Shown here in pieces: positions 25,472-34,396 of a DNA stretch of 64,000 nt. The translations under genes and the position numbers were made by a program. The notes under the pieces are model-generated. The model worked only from the letters and a program-made list of their open reading frames with translations, did not search any database and was not told the origin of the DNA. Location of the stretch: the NCBI RefSeq assembly GCF_016902415.1, contig NZ_JACJLV010000002.1, positions 1 through 64,000 of the forward strand. Reading direction: 5' to 3'. Numbering within the stretch: position 1 is the first letter of the stretch; each line of letters opens with the position of its first letter. The DNA comes from Mordavella massiliensis. GTDB taxonomy: Bacteria > Bacillota > Clostridia > Lachnospirales > Lachnospiraceae.

Positions 25472-26332
25472 ATGACGCTTGAGGAGATGCGGGAGAAGAA
25501 GAGGGAGTACGGGCTTACGAATGAGCAGATTTCCGATTACACAGGGGTTCCGCTTGCGACGGTGCAGAAGATCTTTGCGGGGGTGACGGAGTCGCCCAGA
25601 TATACTACGATGCAGGCGCTGGAGACAGTGTTCCGTTCAGTGGAAAGAGAAGGGGAGGAGAGAAGTCCGCGACCGGACCGGGTGGCGGAAAGCCTGGCTT
25701 ATATGGCGGATGATTCGAAGGCCCAGGGGGAATATACGCTGGCAGACTATTATGCTCTGCCGGATGACAGGCGGGTAGAGCTGATCGACGGTGTGATCTA
25801 TGATATGTCATCGCCGGAGTCTATCCATCAGATCTTGATCACGTCGATATGGAAGGATCTGTTCAATTATATCAGTGACGGGAAGGGGAACTGCCTGCCG
25901 ATGATCGCTCCGCTGGATGTGCAGCTTGACCGGGATGACCGGACGATGGTGCAGCCGGACGTGCTGGTGGTGTGCGACCGCAGCAAGGTGGTGCGGCGGT
26001 GCGTTTACGGGGCGCCGGATTTTGTGGTGGAGATCCTTTCCCCATCCACATGGGAAAAGGATATGTACGTGAAGCTTGGTAAATATGAGTCGGCCGGAGT
26101 CCGGGAATACTGGATCGTTGATCCGAAGAAGAAACGGGTGCTGGTTTATGATTTTGAGCACACGGATTTTCCGGTGCTGTATACATTTACGGATCAGATA
26201 CCGGTGGGGATTTTTGACGGAGAGTGCAGGGTGGACTTTGCATCAATCTATGAATATGTCCGCTTCCTTTATGAGAGAGAGGACTCTGAAAGAGAGGATG
26301 ATGAAAGGGAGAAAAGAGAGGACGAGGATTGA
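25472..26332 (+). CDS. HTH (XRE-like) fused to a Uma2-family PD-(D/E)XK nuclease domain
   Basis: The first 60 or so residues form a helix-turn-helix (LTNEQISDYTGVPLATVQKI). From about residue 88 (YTLADYYALPDDRRVELIDG) to 265 there is a Uma2/DUF820 domain with VQPDVLVV, the PDFVVEILSPST segment carrying the predicted metal-binding acidic residues, a following Lys (KLGKYESAGV) and REYWIVDP. The C-terminus is a highly acidic, charged tail (REDSEREDDEREKREDED). The length is 286 residues. Uma2 proteins are predicted nucleases of unknown biological role. Fusion to an HTH suggests a DNA-directed or self-regulating protein. AGAAAGGAGG precedes the ATG. Confidence 0.85.
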   Translation: MTLEEMREKKREYGLTNEQISDYTGVPLATVQKIFAGVTESPRYTTMQALETVFRSVEREGEERSPRPDRVAESLAYMADDSKAQGEYTLADYYALPDDRRVELIDGVIYDMSSPESIHQILITSIWKDLFNYISDGKGNCLPMIAPLDVQLDRDDRTMVQPDVLVVCDRSKVVRRCVYGAPDFVVEILSPSTWEKDMYVKLGKYESAGVREYWIVDPKKKRVLVYDFEHTDFPVLYTFTDQIPVGIFDGECRVDFASIYEYVRFLYEREDSEREDDEREKREDED

Positions 26333-26376
26333 GAAGCTGCGGGTCCGTATATGATAGAAAGAATGAGGAGTTTGGT

Positions 26377-27300
26377 ATGAAGGTGACAGAGGATTTATTA
26401 AAAGATGCGTTGCGATATGGAAAGGCTTTTACAAAATTTGGGAAAACGGCGCAGTATATTCCGGAGCTGCGGGCGGTGAACCAGTATTATCTGGGCGTGT
26501 GTACCATCGATCTGGAGGGAAATGTGCTGGAGGCGGGGGATACCCGTATTCCCTTTACGATACAGAGTATTTCGAAGCTGGCGTCCCTGATCCTGGCAAT
26601 CCGGGACTGCGGGGCGGACCATCTGTTTCATGAAAAGGTGGGGGTGGAACCGACAGGCGATCCCTTTAATTCCATTATCAAACTGGAAACGAAGACAAGG
26701 CCCTTCAATCCCTTTATCAATGCGGGGGCAATCGCGGTGGCCAGCTGTATTAAGGGGGCGGATGCGGACGAGAAGTTTGAACGCTTCCTGACATTTACCA
26801 GAAAGCTTTGCGATAACGATGAGATTGCGTTAAATCAGGCGGTATATGAGTCGGAACGGGACACCGGAGACCGGAACCGGGCGCTGGCCTATTACCTGAA
26901 GGCGTCCGGGATCCTGGAGGGGGACGTGGAAGAGTGCCTGGACTTTTATTTCCGCATGTGTTCTGTCAATGTGACAGCCCACGATATCGCCTACATGAGC
27001 CTGGTGCTGGCGAATCACGGGATCGATCCCAGGGACGGGGAAGAATTGATCGAACCCCAGAACGCCAAGGCCATCCGGGCGCTGATGCTGACCTGCGGGA
27101 TGTATGACGGCTCCGGTGAATTTGCCATGACCGTTGGATTTCCGGCAAAGAGCGGCGTGGGCGGCGGGATTGCGGCGTCTCTGGTAGACCGGATGGGCAT
27201 CGGGGTCTTTGGCCCTGCCCTGGATGAAAAAGGAAACAGCGCCGGCGGGATCAAGATCCTGGAGTATCTTTCCGAGAAGATGGGTGTTTCTCTCTTCTAG
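26377..27300 (+). CDS. glsA: Glutaminase A
   Basis: This serine-dependent glutaminase hydrolyses L-glutamine to glutamate and ammonia. The 307-residue product has the beta-lactamase-like SxxK motif in IQSISKLASL, the segments FNPFINAGAIAVAS and MTVGFPAKSGVGGGI, and the typical C-terminus. The ATG at 26377 is preceded by GAGGAG; a frame opening at 26329 overlaps the Uma2 stop region and is not needed. In gut bacteria glutaminase with an antiporter often supports acid resistance. The NhaC-type antiporter follows 413 bases later, but a functional link is only an inference. Confidence 0.95.
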   Translation: MKVTEDLLKDALRYGKAFTKFGKTAQYIPELRAVNQYYLGVCTIDLEGNVLEAGDTRIPFTIQSISKLASLILAIRDCGADHLFHEKVGVEPTGDPFNSIIKLETKTRPFNPFINAGAIAVASCIKGADADEKFERFLTFTRKLCDNDEIALNQAVYESERDTGDRNRALAYYLKASGILEGDVEECLDFYFRMCSVNVTAHDIAYMSLVLANHGIDPRDGEELIEPQNAKAIRALMLTCGMYDGSGEFAMTVGFPAKSGVGGGIAASLVDRMGIGVFGPALDEKGNSAGGIKILEYLSEKMGVSLF

Positions 27301-27590
27301 GCACGCTCCCGGACTTTGCCGGCTTTCTCCGGACCGGAGTATTTCTGGTTGACATTTCAGGGGATTAATGCAAAAATATAAGAAATGAATCATGAACCGG
27401 ATAGAGGCGCAGGCTTCATCAGTATTTTTCAGACATAAGCACCGGAATGGCTGTCTGAGGAAGAAAGGGGAGGCTGCCGAAGAGAAAGGGAGGTTTTCCG
27501 GCCCCTTTTCTCTGGGACGTATGCAGAAGATGCTGCGGACTGTCACTTTTTGTGGAGCACTATCAGGGATAAGGATCAGGAGAAATGATA
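27301..27590. other. Non-coding stretch between glsA and the nhaC leader hairpin
   Basis: I see no gene here. A 100-codon frame starting at 27392 has no ribosome site and no recognisable composition. The stretch is probably the upstream part of a long leader or promoter region for the NhaC gene. Confidence 0.4.
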
Positions 27591-27591
27591 A

Positions 27592-27640
27592 TTATGCCAT
27601 GAATGTGCGCTGTAAGACGCAAGTTCATGGCATTTTTGAT
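27592..27640 (+). promoter_or_regulatory. Terminator-like hairpin in the nhaC leader
   Basis: ATGCCATGAA pairs with TTCATGGCAT around an inner TGCG/CGCA stem and is followed by TTTTTG. It lies about 80 bases before the start codon and could work as an attenuator. Confidence 0.55.
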
Positions 27641-27713
27641 GTGACAAGGCGGTTCCGGCGTCTGGCCGGGACTTTGCCGCAAACGAAAGAATGATAAGAG
27701 AGGAAGAAAGAGT

Positions 27714-29318
27714 ATGAGTGGAAAGAGAAGATTTGTGTGGGGAACCACTGTGTTTCTGCTGATCCTGGCATGCAGCGCCGTGACGGTATTTGCGGCGGAT
27801 GCAGAGACGGAGTATGTACCGGGAATGTACGCCACCTTCTGGTCGCTGATCCCGCCGGTGGTGGCTATTGTGCTGGCGCTGATCACAAAAGAGGTCTATA
27901 GTTCCCTGTTTATCGGAATCCTGATCGGCGGTGTATTTTATGCGGGATTTGATTTTGAACGAACAGTAACCCATGTCTTCCAGGACGGGATCGTGGGAGT
28001 GCTTTCAGACAGCTACAATGTGGGGATCCTGGTGTTCCTGGTGATCCTTGGGATTATGGTCTGTATGATGAATAAGGCCGGAGGATCGGCCGCTTTCGGC
28101 CGCTGGGCCAGCGAGCATATCAAGAGCCGGGCAGGCGCGCAGCTTGCCACCATCCTGCTTGGAGTGCTGATCTTTATTGACGATTATTTCAACTGTCTGA
28201 CTGTGGGAAGCGTGATGCGGCCTGTGACAGACAAACACAACGTATCCAGGGCAAAGCTTGCCTATCTGATCGACGCCACAGCCGCGCCGGTATGTATTAT
28301 CGCGCCGATTTCTTCCTGGGCTGCGGCAGTTACGGGATTTGTAGAGGGAGAGGATGGATTTTCTATCTTTATCCGGGCCATTCCTTATAACTATTATGCG
28401 CTTCTGACGATCACCATGATGCTGGCGCTGGTGCTTCTGAAGGTGGATTACGGCCCGATGAAGCTGCACGAAGAAAATGCCAGAAAGGGCGACCTTTATA
28501 CCACGCCGGACAGACCTTATGCGGGAATGGAAGAAGAGATCAATGAATCAAAGGGAAAGGTGATCGACCTGGTATTCCCGATCCTGGTGCTGATCGTCTG
28601 CTGTGTCATCGGCATGATCTATACCGGCGGCTTTTTCTCCGGCGCCGGCATTGTAGAGGCGTTCTCCGGAAGCGATGCTTCGGTGGGACTGATGTTTGGA
28701 AGCTTTTTTGCATTTGTGATCGTGACCGTGTTCTATGCGCTCCGCAGGGTGTTGAGTTTCGGAGAGACCATGGTCTGCGTGCCGGAAGGATTTAAGGCCA
28801 TGGTGCCGGCGATCCTGATCCTGACCTTTGCCTGGACGCTGAAAGCCATGACAGACAGCCTGGGAGCGGCGGATTATGTAGCCGGGGTTGTGGAGTCTGC
28901 GGCAGGAGGATTCCTGCATCTTCTGCCGGCCATTATTTTCCTGGTAGGCTGCCTTCTGTCCTTTGCCACCGGAACCTCCTGGGGAACCTTTGGCATCCTG
29001 ATCCCTATCGTGGTAGCGGTGTTCCAGGGAACCAACGAGACCATGATGATCATCTCCATTTCCGCCTGCATGGCGGGCGCGGTCTGCGGCGATCACTGCT
29101 CGCCCATATCGGATACGACGATCATGTCCTCGGCGGGCGCACAGTGTAATCACGTAAATCATGTGACGACCCAGCTTCCCTATGCGGTGACCTGTGCGGC
29201 GGTATCTTTTGTGACATACATCATCGCCGGATTTGTGCAAAATCCATTTATCTGTCTGCCAGTGGGAATCCTTCTGATGGTCGGAACCCTTGCGGTGATC
29301 AGAAAAATCAATGCATAA
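27714..29318 (+). CDS. NhaC-family Na+/H+ antiporter
   Basis: This 534-residue, roughly twelve-helix secondary transporter has an unusual signal-like N-terminal helix (FLLILACSAVTVFAADAET) before the first core segment WSLIPPVVAIVLALITKEV. Core landmarks are IDDYFNCLTVGSVMRPVTD and CGDHCSPISDTTIMSSAGA, both typical of NhaC/YfkE-type antiporters, which exchange Na+ (or an organic cation or acid) for protons. GAGAGGAAGAAAGAGT precedes the ATG. The long leader contains a terminator-like hairpin. Its position after glutaminase raises the possibility of a role in pH balance or amine/acid exchange. The substrate is not certain. Confidence 0.9.
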   Translation: MSGKRRFVWGTTVFLLILACSAVTVFAADAETEYVPGMYATFWSLIPPVVAIVLALITKEVYSSLFIGILIGGVFYAGFDFERTVTHVFQDGIVGVLSDSYNVGILVFLVILGIMVCMMNKAGGSAAFGRWASEHIKSRAGAQLATILLGVLIFIDDYFNCLTVGSVMRPVTDKHNVSRAKLAYLIDATAAPVCIIAPISSWAAAVTGFVEGEDGFSIFIRAIPYNYYALLTITMMLALVLLKVDYGPMKLHEENARKGDLYTTPDRPYAGMEEEINESKGKVIDLVFPILVLIVCCVIGMIYTGGFFSGAGIVEAFSGSDASVGLMFGSFFAFVIVTVFYALRRVLSFGETMVCVPEGFKAMVPAILILTFAWTLKAMTDSLGAADYVAGVVESAAGGFLHLLPAIIFLVGCLLSFATGTSWGTFGILIPIVVAVFQGTNETMMIISISACMAGAVCGDHCSPISDTTIMSSAGAQCNHVNHVTTQLPYAVTCAAVSFVTYIIAGFVQNPFICLPVGILLMVGTLAVIRKINA

Positions 29319-29356
29319 CCACCGGACAGACTGCAGAAAATAAAGAAAATGAGACA

Positions 29357-29388
29357 GGACGGCATGGATACACTGTGCCGTTCTTTTC
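29357..29388 (+). terminator. Terminator after the NhaC gene
   Basis: GGACGGCA and TGCCGTTC enclose a short loop and are followed by TTTTCTTT. Confidence 0.7.
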
Positions 29389-29463
29389 TTTGCAGTGGTG
29401 ATTGCAGCAGCAGCCAAAAAGCGTTATAATATGTGGAAATGAAAGGAGTCAGAGGACAGACAT

Positions 29464-32385
29464 ATGAATGAGGCAAATATCAAGGCTTATGAAGTCTTAC
29501 AGAAGGAAGAACTGACAGGGATCCGCTCCCGCGGGTATCTTTGCCGCCACAAAAAGAGCGGAGCCAGGGTGCTTCTGATAGAAAATGATGATGAAAATAA
29601 AGTGTTCAGTATCGGGTTTCGCACGCCTCCCAAGGACAGCACCGGCGTGCCCCACATCATGGAACACTCGGTGCTGTGCGGATCCAGGAATTTTCCGGCC
29701 AAGGATCCGTTTGTAGAACTGGTAAAAGGATCGCTCAATACATTTTTAAATGCCATGACTTACCCGGATAAGACGGTATATCCGGTGGCAAGCTGCAATG
29801 ACAAGGATTTTCAGAACCTGATGCACGTCTACATGGACGCTGTGCTGTATCCGAACATTTATCAGCATGAGGAAATCTTCCGCCAGGAAGGGTGGAGTTA
29901 TAGGCTGGATACGCCGGACGGCGAACTCGGGTATAACGGAGTCGTATACAATGAGATGAAAGGAGCGTTCTCCTCGCCGGAGAGCGTGCTGGACCGGGTG
30001 GTGTTAAATACCCTTTTCCCGGACACGCCTTACGCCAATGAATCCGGCGGCGACCCGGAGCATATTCCGGAACTGACCTACGAACAGTTCCTGGCGTTCC
30101 ACCAGACCTATTACCATCCCGCTAACAGCTATATTTACCTGTATGGAAATATGGATATGGAAGAAAAGCTAAACTGGCTGGATCAGGAATATCTCTGCCA
30201 TTTTGATAAGATCCAGGTGGATTCCCGGATCCCGATGCAGAAGGCTTTTGACCATATGATAGAAAAAGAGCTTCCATATTCCATAGCAAGCGATGAATCA
30301 GAAGCCGATAATACGTATTTATCTTATAATAAAGTGATCGGTACCAGCCTGGACCGGGAGCTTTACCTGGCATTCCAGATCCTGGATTATGCTCTTTTGT
30401 CTGCGCCGGGAGCGCCGCTAAAAAAAGCGCTGACAGATGCGGGTATAGGAAAAGACATTATGGGATCTTATGACAACGGGATCTGCCAGCCGGTATTTTC
30501 TGTGGTGTCAAAGAATGCAAATGTAGATCAGAAGGATGCATTTGTCCGGAAGATCGAAGAGGTGTTAAGCGGGATCGTAGAAAAAGGAATGGATCCCAAA
30601 GCCCTGGAGGCCGGGATCAATTATCATGAATTCCGGTACAGGGAAGCGGATTTTGGCAGTTATCCCAAGGGGCTGATGTACGGCCTTCAGATCATGGACA
30701 GCTGGCTCTATGACGATGAAAAGCCGTTTATCCACATTGAGGCGCTGGATACCTTCGCATTTTTAAAGAAGCAGATCGGCACCGGCTATTACGAAGATCT
30801 GATCCGCAGATATCTTCTGGAGAATCCTCATGGAGCCATTGTGGTGGTGAAACCGGAAAAGGGACGGACCGCCAGGATGGACCGGGAGCTTCGGGAAAAG
30901 CTTGCGGCCTACAAGGACGGATTGAGCCCGGAAGAAAGAGAAGAACTGGTAACGAAGACCCGCGAGCTGGAGGAGTACCAGTCCAAAGAGGACAGGCCGG
31001 AGGATCTGGAGAAAATCCCGGTTCTGAAACGAGAAGACATTTCCCGTAAGATCGCGCCTGTATTCAATGAAGAAAAACAGGCGGCAGGAGTTCCCATGAT
31101 CTTTCATGAGATAGAGACCAATGGCATCGGATATCTGGATCTGCTGTTCGATATGTCCGGCGTTCCGGAAGAGCTGCTGCCTTATGTGGGGATCCTGCAG
31201 GCGACGCTTGGAGTTATCGATACCACGCATTATGAATACGGAGAATTATTTAATGAGATCAACGTGCACACCGGCGGCATCGGCACTTCGCTGGAACTGT
31301 ATCCGGATGTGACGAAAGTAAAAGAAAAAGCATTTAGGGCGACATTTGAGATCAAAACCAAGGCGCTCTATGAGAAGCTGCCGGTGGCATTTGCCATGAT
31401 GGCGGAGATCCTGACCGAGTCAAAGCTTACAGATGAAAAGCGGCTTCTGGAGATCCTGGAAATGCTGAAATCCAGACTTCTGATGCGCTTCCAGTCTGCG
31501 GGACACACCACCGCAGTATTACGGGCCATGGCTTATGCGTCTCCGTCGGCCAGATTAAAAGACCTGACAGGCGGCATAGAATTTTACCGGGTTGTTTCCA
31601 GGATCACAGATCACTATGAAGAAGAAAAAGAAGATCTGGTCCGGAAGCTTGGCGCTCTGGCAAAACGGCTGTTCCGCGCGGACAATCTGATGATCAGCTA
31701 CACAGCGGCGGCGGAAGGACTGGCGGGGATCGAAGAACAGGTAAAAGGCCTTAAAGAAAAGCTTTTTACAGAACCGGTGGAACCCCAGGCCTGCATCCTG
31801 CACTGCGAGAAAAAGAACGAAGGGTTCAAAACCGCTTCCAAAGTGCAGTACGTGGCAAGGGCCGGTAACTTTATCGATCAGGGCGCTTCCTATACCGGGG
31901 CGCTGCAGATCCTGAAAGTGATCATGAGCTACGAATACCTGTGGCAGAATATCCGCGTCAAAGGCGGGGCTTACGGCTGCATGAGCAATTTCAACCGGAT
32001 CGGAGAAGGGTTTTTTGTCTCCTACCGGGATCCCAACCTGAAACGGACCATGGAAGTCTACGAAGGCGTTCCGGAATACCTCCGGAACTTCACCGTCAGC
32101 GAGAGGGATATGACCAAATACATCATCGGCACCATCAGCAATATCGACCAGCCCATGACGCCGGCGGCCAAAGGAGACCGCTCCATGAACCTCTACATGA
32201 ATCATGTCAGTGAAGAGATGATCCGCAAAGAGAGGGAAGAGATCCTGGAAGCAGGACAGGAAGACATCCGGGCGCTGGCAGACGTGGCGGAAGCCGTGCT
32301 GGCTGCCGGGCAGGTGTGCGTCATCGGCAGCGAAGAGGCCATAGACGCGGAAAAAGAAATGTTCGGGACAGTGACAAGGTTTTAA
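29464..32385 (+). CDS. M16C-family zinc metallopeptidase (presequence-protease-like)
   Basis: This 973-residue peptidase of the insulinase superfamily, PreP/M16C type, degrades peptides in a closed chamber. The inverted zinc motif HIMEH (HxxEH, residues 64-68) and the downstream third-ligand region (NEMKGAFSSPESV, about 160-175) are present. The full length implies four homologous halves on one chain, with only the N-terminal one catalytic. It has no signal peptide, so it is cytoplasmic. GAAAGGAG precedes the start. The stop codon is followed 2 bases later by the rearranged palindrome B3, which lies between this gene and era. Confidence 0.93.
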   Translation: MNEANIKAYEVLQKEELTGIRSRGYLCRHKKSGARVLLIENDDENKVFSIGFRTPPKDSTGVPHIMEHSVLCGSRNFPAKDPFVELVKGSLNTFLNAMTYPDKTVYPVASCNDKDFQNLMHVYMDAVLYPNIYQHEEIFRQEGWSYRLDTPDGELGYNGVVYNEMKGAFSSPESVLDRVVLNTLFPDTPYANESGGDPEHIPELTYEQFLAFHQTYYHPANSYIYLYGNMDMEEKLNWLDQEYLCHFDKIQVDSRIPMQKAFDHMIEKELPYSIASDESEADNTYLSYNKVIGTSLDRELYLAFQILDYALLSAPGAPLKKALTDAGIGKDIMGSYDNGICQPVFSVVSKNANVDQKDAFVRKIEEVLSGIVEKGMDPKALEAGINYHEFRYREADFGSYPKGLMYGLQIMDSWLYDDEKPFIHIEALDTFAFLKKQIGTGYYEDLIRRYLLENPHGAIVVVKPEKGRTARMDRELREKLAAYKDGLSPEEREELVTKTRELEEYQSKEDRPEDLEKIPVLKREDISRKIAPVFNEEKQAAGVPMIFHEIETNGIGYLDLLFDMSGVPEELLPYVGILQATLGVIDTTHYEYGELFNEINVHTGGIGTSLELYPDVTKVKEKAFRATFEIKTKALYEKLPVAFAMMAEILTESKLTDEKRLLEILEMLKSRLLMRFQSAGHTTAVLRAMAYASPSARLKDLTGGIEFYRVVSRITDHYEEEKEDLVRKLGALAKRLFRADNLMISYTAAAEGLAGIEEQVKGLKEKLFTEPVEPQACILHCEKKNEGFKTASKVQYVARAGNFIDQGASYTGALQILKVIMSYEYLWQNIRVKGGAYGCMSNFNRIGEGFFVSYRDPNLKRTMEVYEGVPEYLRNFTVSERDMTKYIIGTISNIDQPMTPAAKGDRSMNLYMNHVSEEMIRKEREEILEAGQEDIRALADVAEAVLAAGQVCVIGSEEAIDAEKEMFGTVTRF

Positions 32386-32387
32386 CA

Positions 32388-32444
32388 GGGGACGTAGACC
32401 TTTTGCACTTTACCCTGTCCCCTTTTGCAAATGACTACGTCCCC
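32388..32444. repeat. Palindrome B3 (rearranged family-B copy)
   Basis: It begins GGGGACGTAGACCTTTTGCA, then carries CTTTACCCTGTCCCC where the loop would be, then TTTTGCAAATGACTACGTCCCC-like closing sequence with two arm changes. CAGGG at the left also pairs with CCCTG inside. It ends 15 bases before era. Confidence 0.8.
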
Positions 32445-32459
32445 ATTGGGAGGAAAAGC

Positions 32460-33356
32460 ATGAATAATCATTATAAATCTGGCTTTGTGACGTTGATCGG
32501 CCGGCCGAATGTGGGGAAATCTACACTGATGAACCAGCTGATCGGCCAGAAGATCGCGATTACGTCCAACAAGCCGCAGACGACGAGGAACCGGATCCAG
32601 ACGATCCTGACTACCGAAGAGGGGCAGATCGTGTTTGTGGACACGCCGGGGATCCACAAGGCGAAGAATAAGCTGGGCGAGTATATGGTAAATGTGGCGG
32701 AGCGGACGCTGAAAGAAGTGGACGTGATCCTCTGGCTGGTAGAGCCTGCTACGTTTATCGGCGCCGGCGAGCAGCATATCGCAGACCAGCTCCGCCGGGT
32801 GAACACGCCGGTGATCCTGGTGATCAATAAGATCGACAGTGTGAAGAAGGAGGAGATCCTTCCGGTGATCGCGGCGTACAAGGATGTCTGCGATTTCGCG
32901 GAGATCGTGCCGGTTTCGGCGAGAAACGGGGATAATACGGATGAGCTGGTGCGGGAGATTTTCAAATATCTGCCTTATGGTCCGCAGTTTTATGATGAGG
33001 ACACAGTGACCGACCAGCCGGAGCGCCAGATCGTGGCGGAACTGATCCGCGAAAAGGCTCTCCACAGCCTGCAGGAAGAGATCCCTCACGGCATTGCCGT
33101 GGCCATTGACCGGATGCAGAAAAAGAACAAGATCATGCATATCGACGCGACGATCATCTGCGAGCGGGATTCCCACAAGGGGATTATTATTGGTAAACAA
33201 GGAAATATGTTGAAAAAAATCGGCAGCACGGCCCGGTATGAGATTGAAAAAATGCTGGATTGCCAGGTAAATCTCAAGCTTTGGGTTAAGGTGAAGAAGG
33301 ACTGGAGAGACAGCGAATTCCTGATGAAAAATTTTGGATATCGGGAAGAAGAATAA
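32460..33356 (+). CDS. era: GTPase Era
   Basis: Era is an essential GTPase that binds 16S rRNA 3' ends during 30S maturation. The 298 residues have G1 GRPNVGKST (14-22), G3 DTPG in FVDTPGIHKAKN, G4 NKID, and a C-terminal KH domain with HKGIIIGKQGNMLKKIG. GGGAGG precedes the ATG at 32460; a longer frame back to 32316 would translate the palindrome. It is followed by yqzL and recO, the usual Bacillota order. Confidence 0.97.
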   Translation: MNNHYKSGFVTLIGRPNVGKSTLMNQLIGQKIAITSNKPQTTRNRIQTILTTEEGQIVFVDTPGIHKAKNKLGEYMVNVAERTLKEVDVILWLVEPATFIGAGEQHIADQLRRVNTPVILVINKIDSVKKEEILPVIAAYKDVCDFAEIVPVSARNGDNTDELVREIFKYLPYGPQFYDEDTVTDQPERQIVAELIREKALHSLQEEIPHGIAVAIDRMQKKNKIMHIDATIICERDSHKGIIIGKQGNMLKKIGSTARYEIEKMLDCQVNLKLWVKVKKDWRDSEFLMKNFGYREEE

Positions 33357-33417
33357 AGAAGTGGTTTTCCGGGAGAACCTATCCTCAGAAGAGTAACAGA
33401 GGATGAGGTGATCAAAA

Positions 33418-33594
33418 GTGGAAGAAAATTACTGGAACCAATTTCTTAAGACCGGCAGCATAAAGGACTATCTCAGCTATAGAAATGCGGCCGGCTGCGG
33501 GCGGGAGCAAAGGTCCCGCAAAGGAGAAAGGGAAGTTGAATCAGATCACGGTGACTGGCATGGTGCTGTCGGCGGCGCCGATAGGAGAGTATGA
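33418..33594 (+). CDS. yqzL: YqzL-like small protein
   Basis: This 58-codon gene starts with GTG and is preceded at 7 bases by GAGGTG. The product opens MEENYWNQFLKTGSIKDYLS, which resembles YqzL, a tiny protein of unknown function that sits between era and recO in Bacillus and relatives. Its 3' half overlaps recO in another frame and ends in low-complexity charged residues, so the conserved part is only the first 25 residues or so. The position, the strong ribosome site and the N-terminal pattern (aromatic-rich, then GSIxxYL) support it; the function is unknown. Confidence 0.72.
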   Translation: MEENYWNQFLKTGSIKDYLSYRNAAGCGREQRSRKGEREVESDHGDWHGAVGGADRRV

Positions 33595-34279
33595 TAAACG
33601 GATCGTGATCCTGACAAGGGAGAGGGGCAAGATCTCCGCCTTTGCCAGGGGAGCCAGAAGAGCGGGAAATGCGCTGATGGGCGTTACAGAACCCTTTGCT
33701 TTCGGCACATTTGCGATCTACGAGGGGCGGACATCCTATACATTGATGTCGGCCTCTATTTCCAATTATTTTTCCGAGCTCCGCCAGGATATGGAGGGGG
33801 CGTACTATGGCTTCTACTTCATGGATCTGGCCGGCTATTACGCCAGAGAAGGAAATGATGAGACGCAGCTTCTGGGGCTTCTTTACCAGACCCTGCGGGC
33901 GCTTTTGAATCCCCATATCCCCAACCGGCTGGTGCGCTGCATTTACGAACTCAAGGCCGTGACGGTAAATGGAGAAGGCCCCCAGGTATTTTCCTGCATG
34001 GCCTGCGGGCGCAAGGAAGGACCCTGGCGCTTCAGCGTCCGGCGGGGCGGATTTCTCTGCGAGGACTGCGGCCGCCTGGAAAACGGAGCCGGAACCATCC
34101 TTCCCTCCACGGTCTACACCCTGCAGTACATTGTATCCTCCCCGGTGGAAAAGCTGTACACCTTCGTGGTAAAAGAAGAGGTGCTGGACGAACTGGAAAA
34201 GATCGTTGCAGATTATCTGGAAAAGTATGTGGACAGACATTTTAAATCTCTGGAAATCCTGAAAATGATCGTAGAATAA
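33536..34279 (+). CDS. recO: DNA repair protein RecO
   Basis: RecO helps load RecA onto SSB-coated DNA in the RecFOR pathway. The product has an N-terminal OB fold (VTGMVLSAAPIGEYDKRIVI), a helical core and a zinc finger of two CxxC pairs (CMACGRKEG and LCEDCGR). The best start is TTG at 33536, with AAGGAG 9 bases upstream, giving 247 residues, the normal length; an ATG at 33485 would add 17 unconserved residues. The start overlaps yqzL. Confidence 0.93.
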   Translation: MNQITVTGMVLSAAPIGEYDKRIVILTRERGKISAFARGARRAGNALMGVTEPFAFGTFAIYEGRTSYTLMSASISNYFSELRQDMEGAYYGFYFMDLAGYYAREGNDETQLLGLLYQTLRALLNPHIPNRLVRCIYELKAVTVNGEGPQVFSCMACGRKEGPWRFSVRRGGFLCEDCGRLENGAGTILPSTVYTLQYIVSSPVEKLYTFVVKEEVLDELEKIVADYLEKYVDRHFKSLEILKMIVE

Positions 34280-34306
34280 ATCCTGAAAACAAATGTGGAA
34301 TAAGGC

Positions 34307-34335
34307 TTGAAAACACGGGCCGCAAACTGTATAAT
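34307..34335 (+). promoter_or_regulatory. Predicted promoter of glyQS
   Basis: TTGAAA, 17 bases, then TATAAT with an upstream TG. No T-box leader follows it. Confidence 0.65.
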
Positions 34336-34396
34336 TATTAACAATCATTGTATTTATAGAAAATACAGATAAACATATGGAAGAGAGGAATAGGGC

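Noticed and set aside
27392-27694. 100-codon frame in the nhaC leader
   Set aside because: It has no Shine-Dalgarno sequence and no recognisable domain, and it overlaps the leader hairpin.
34280-34396. T-box riboswitch before glyS
   Set aside because: The leader is only about 60 bases after the predicted start of transcription and has no specifier stem or T-box sequence.
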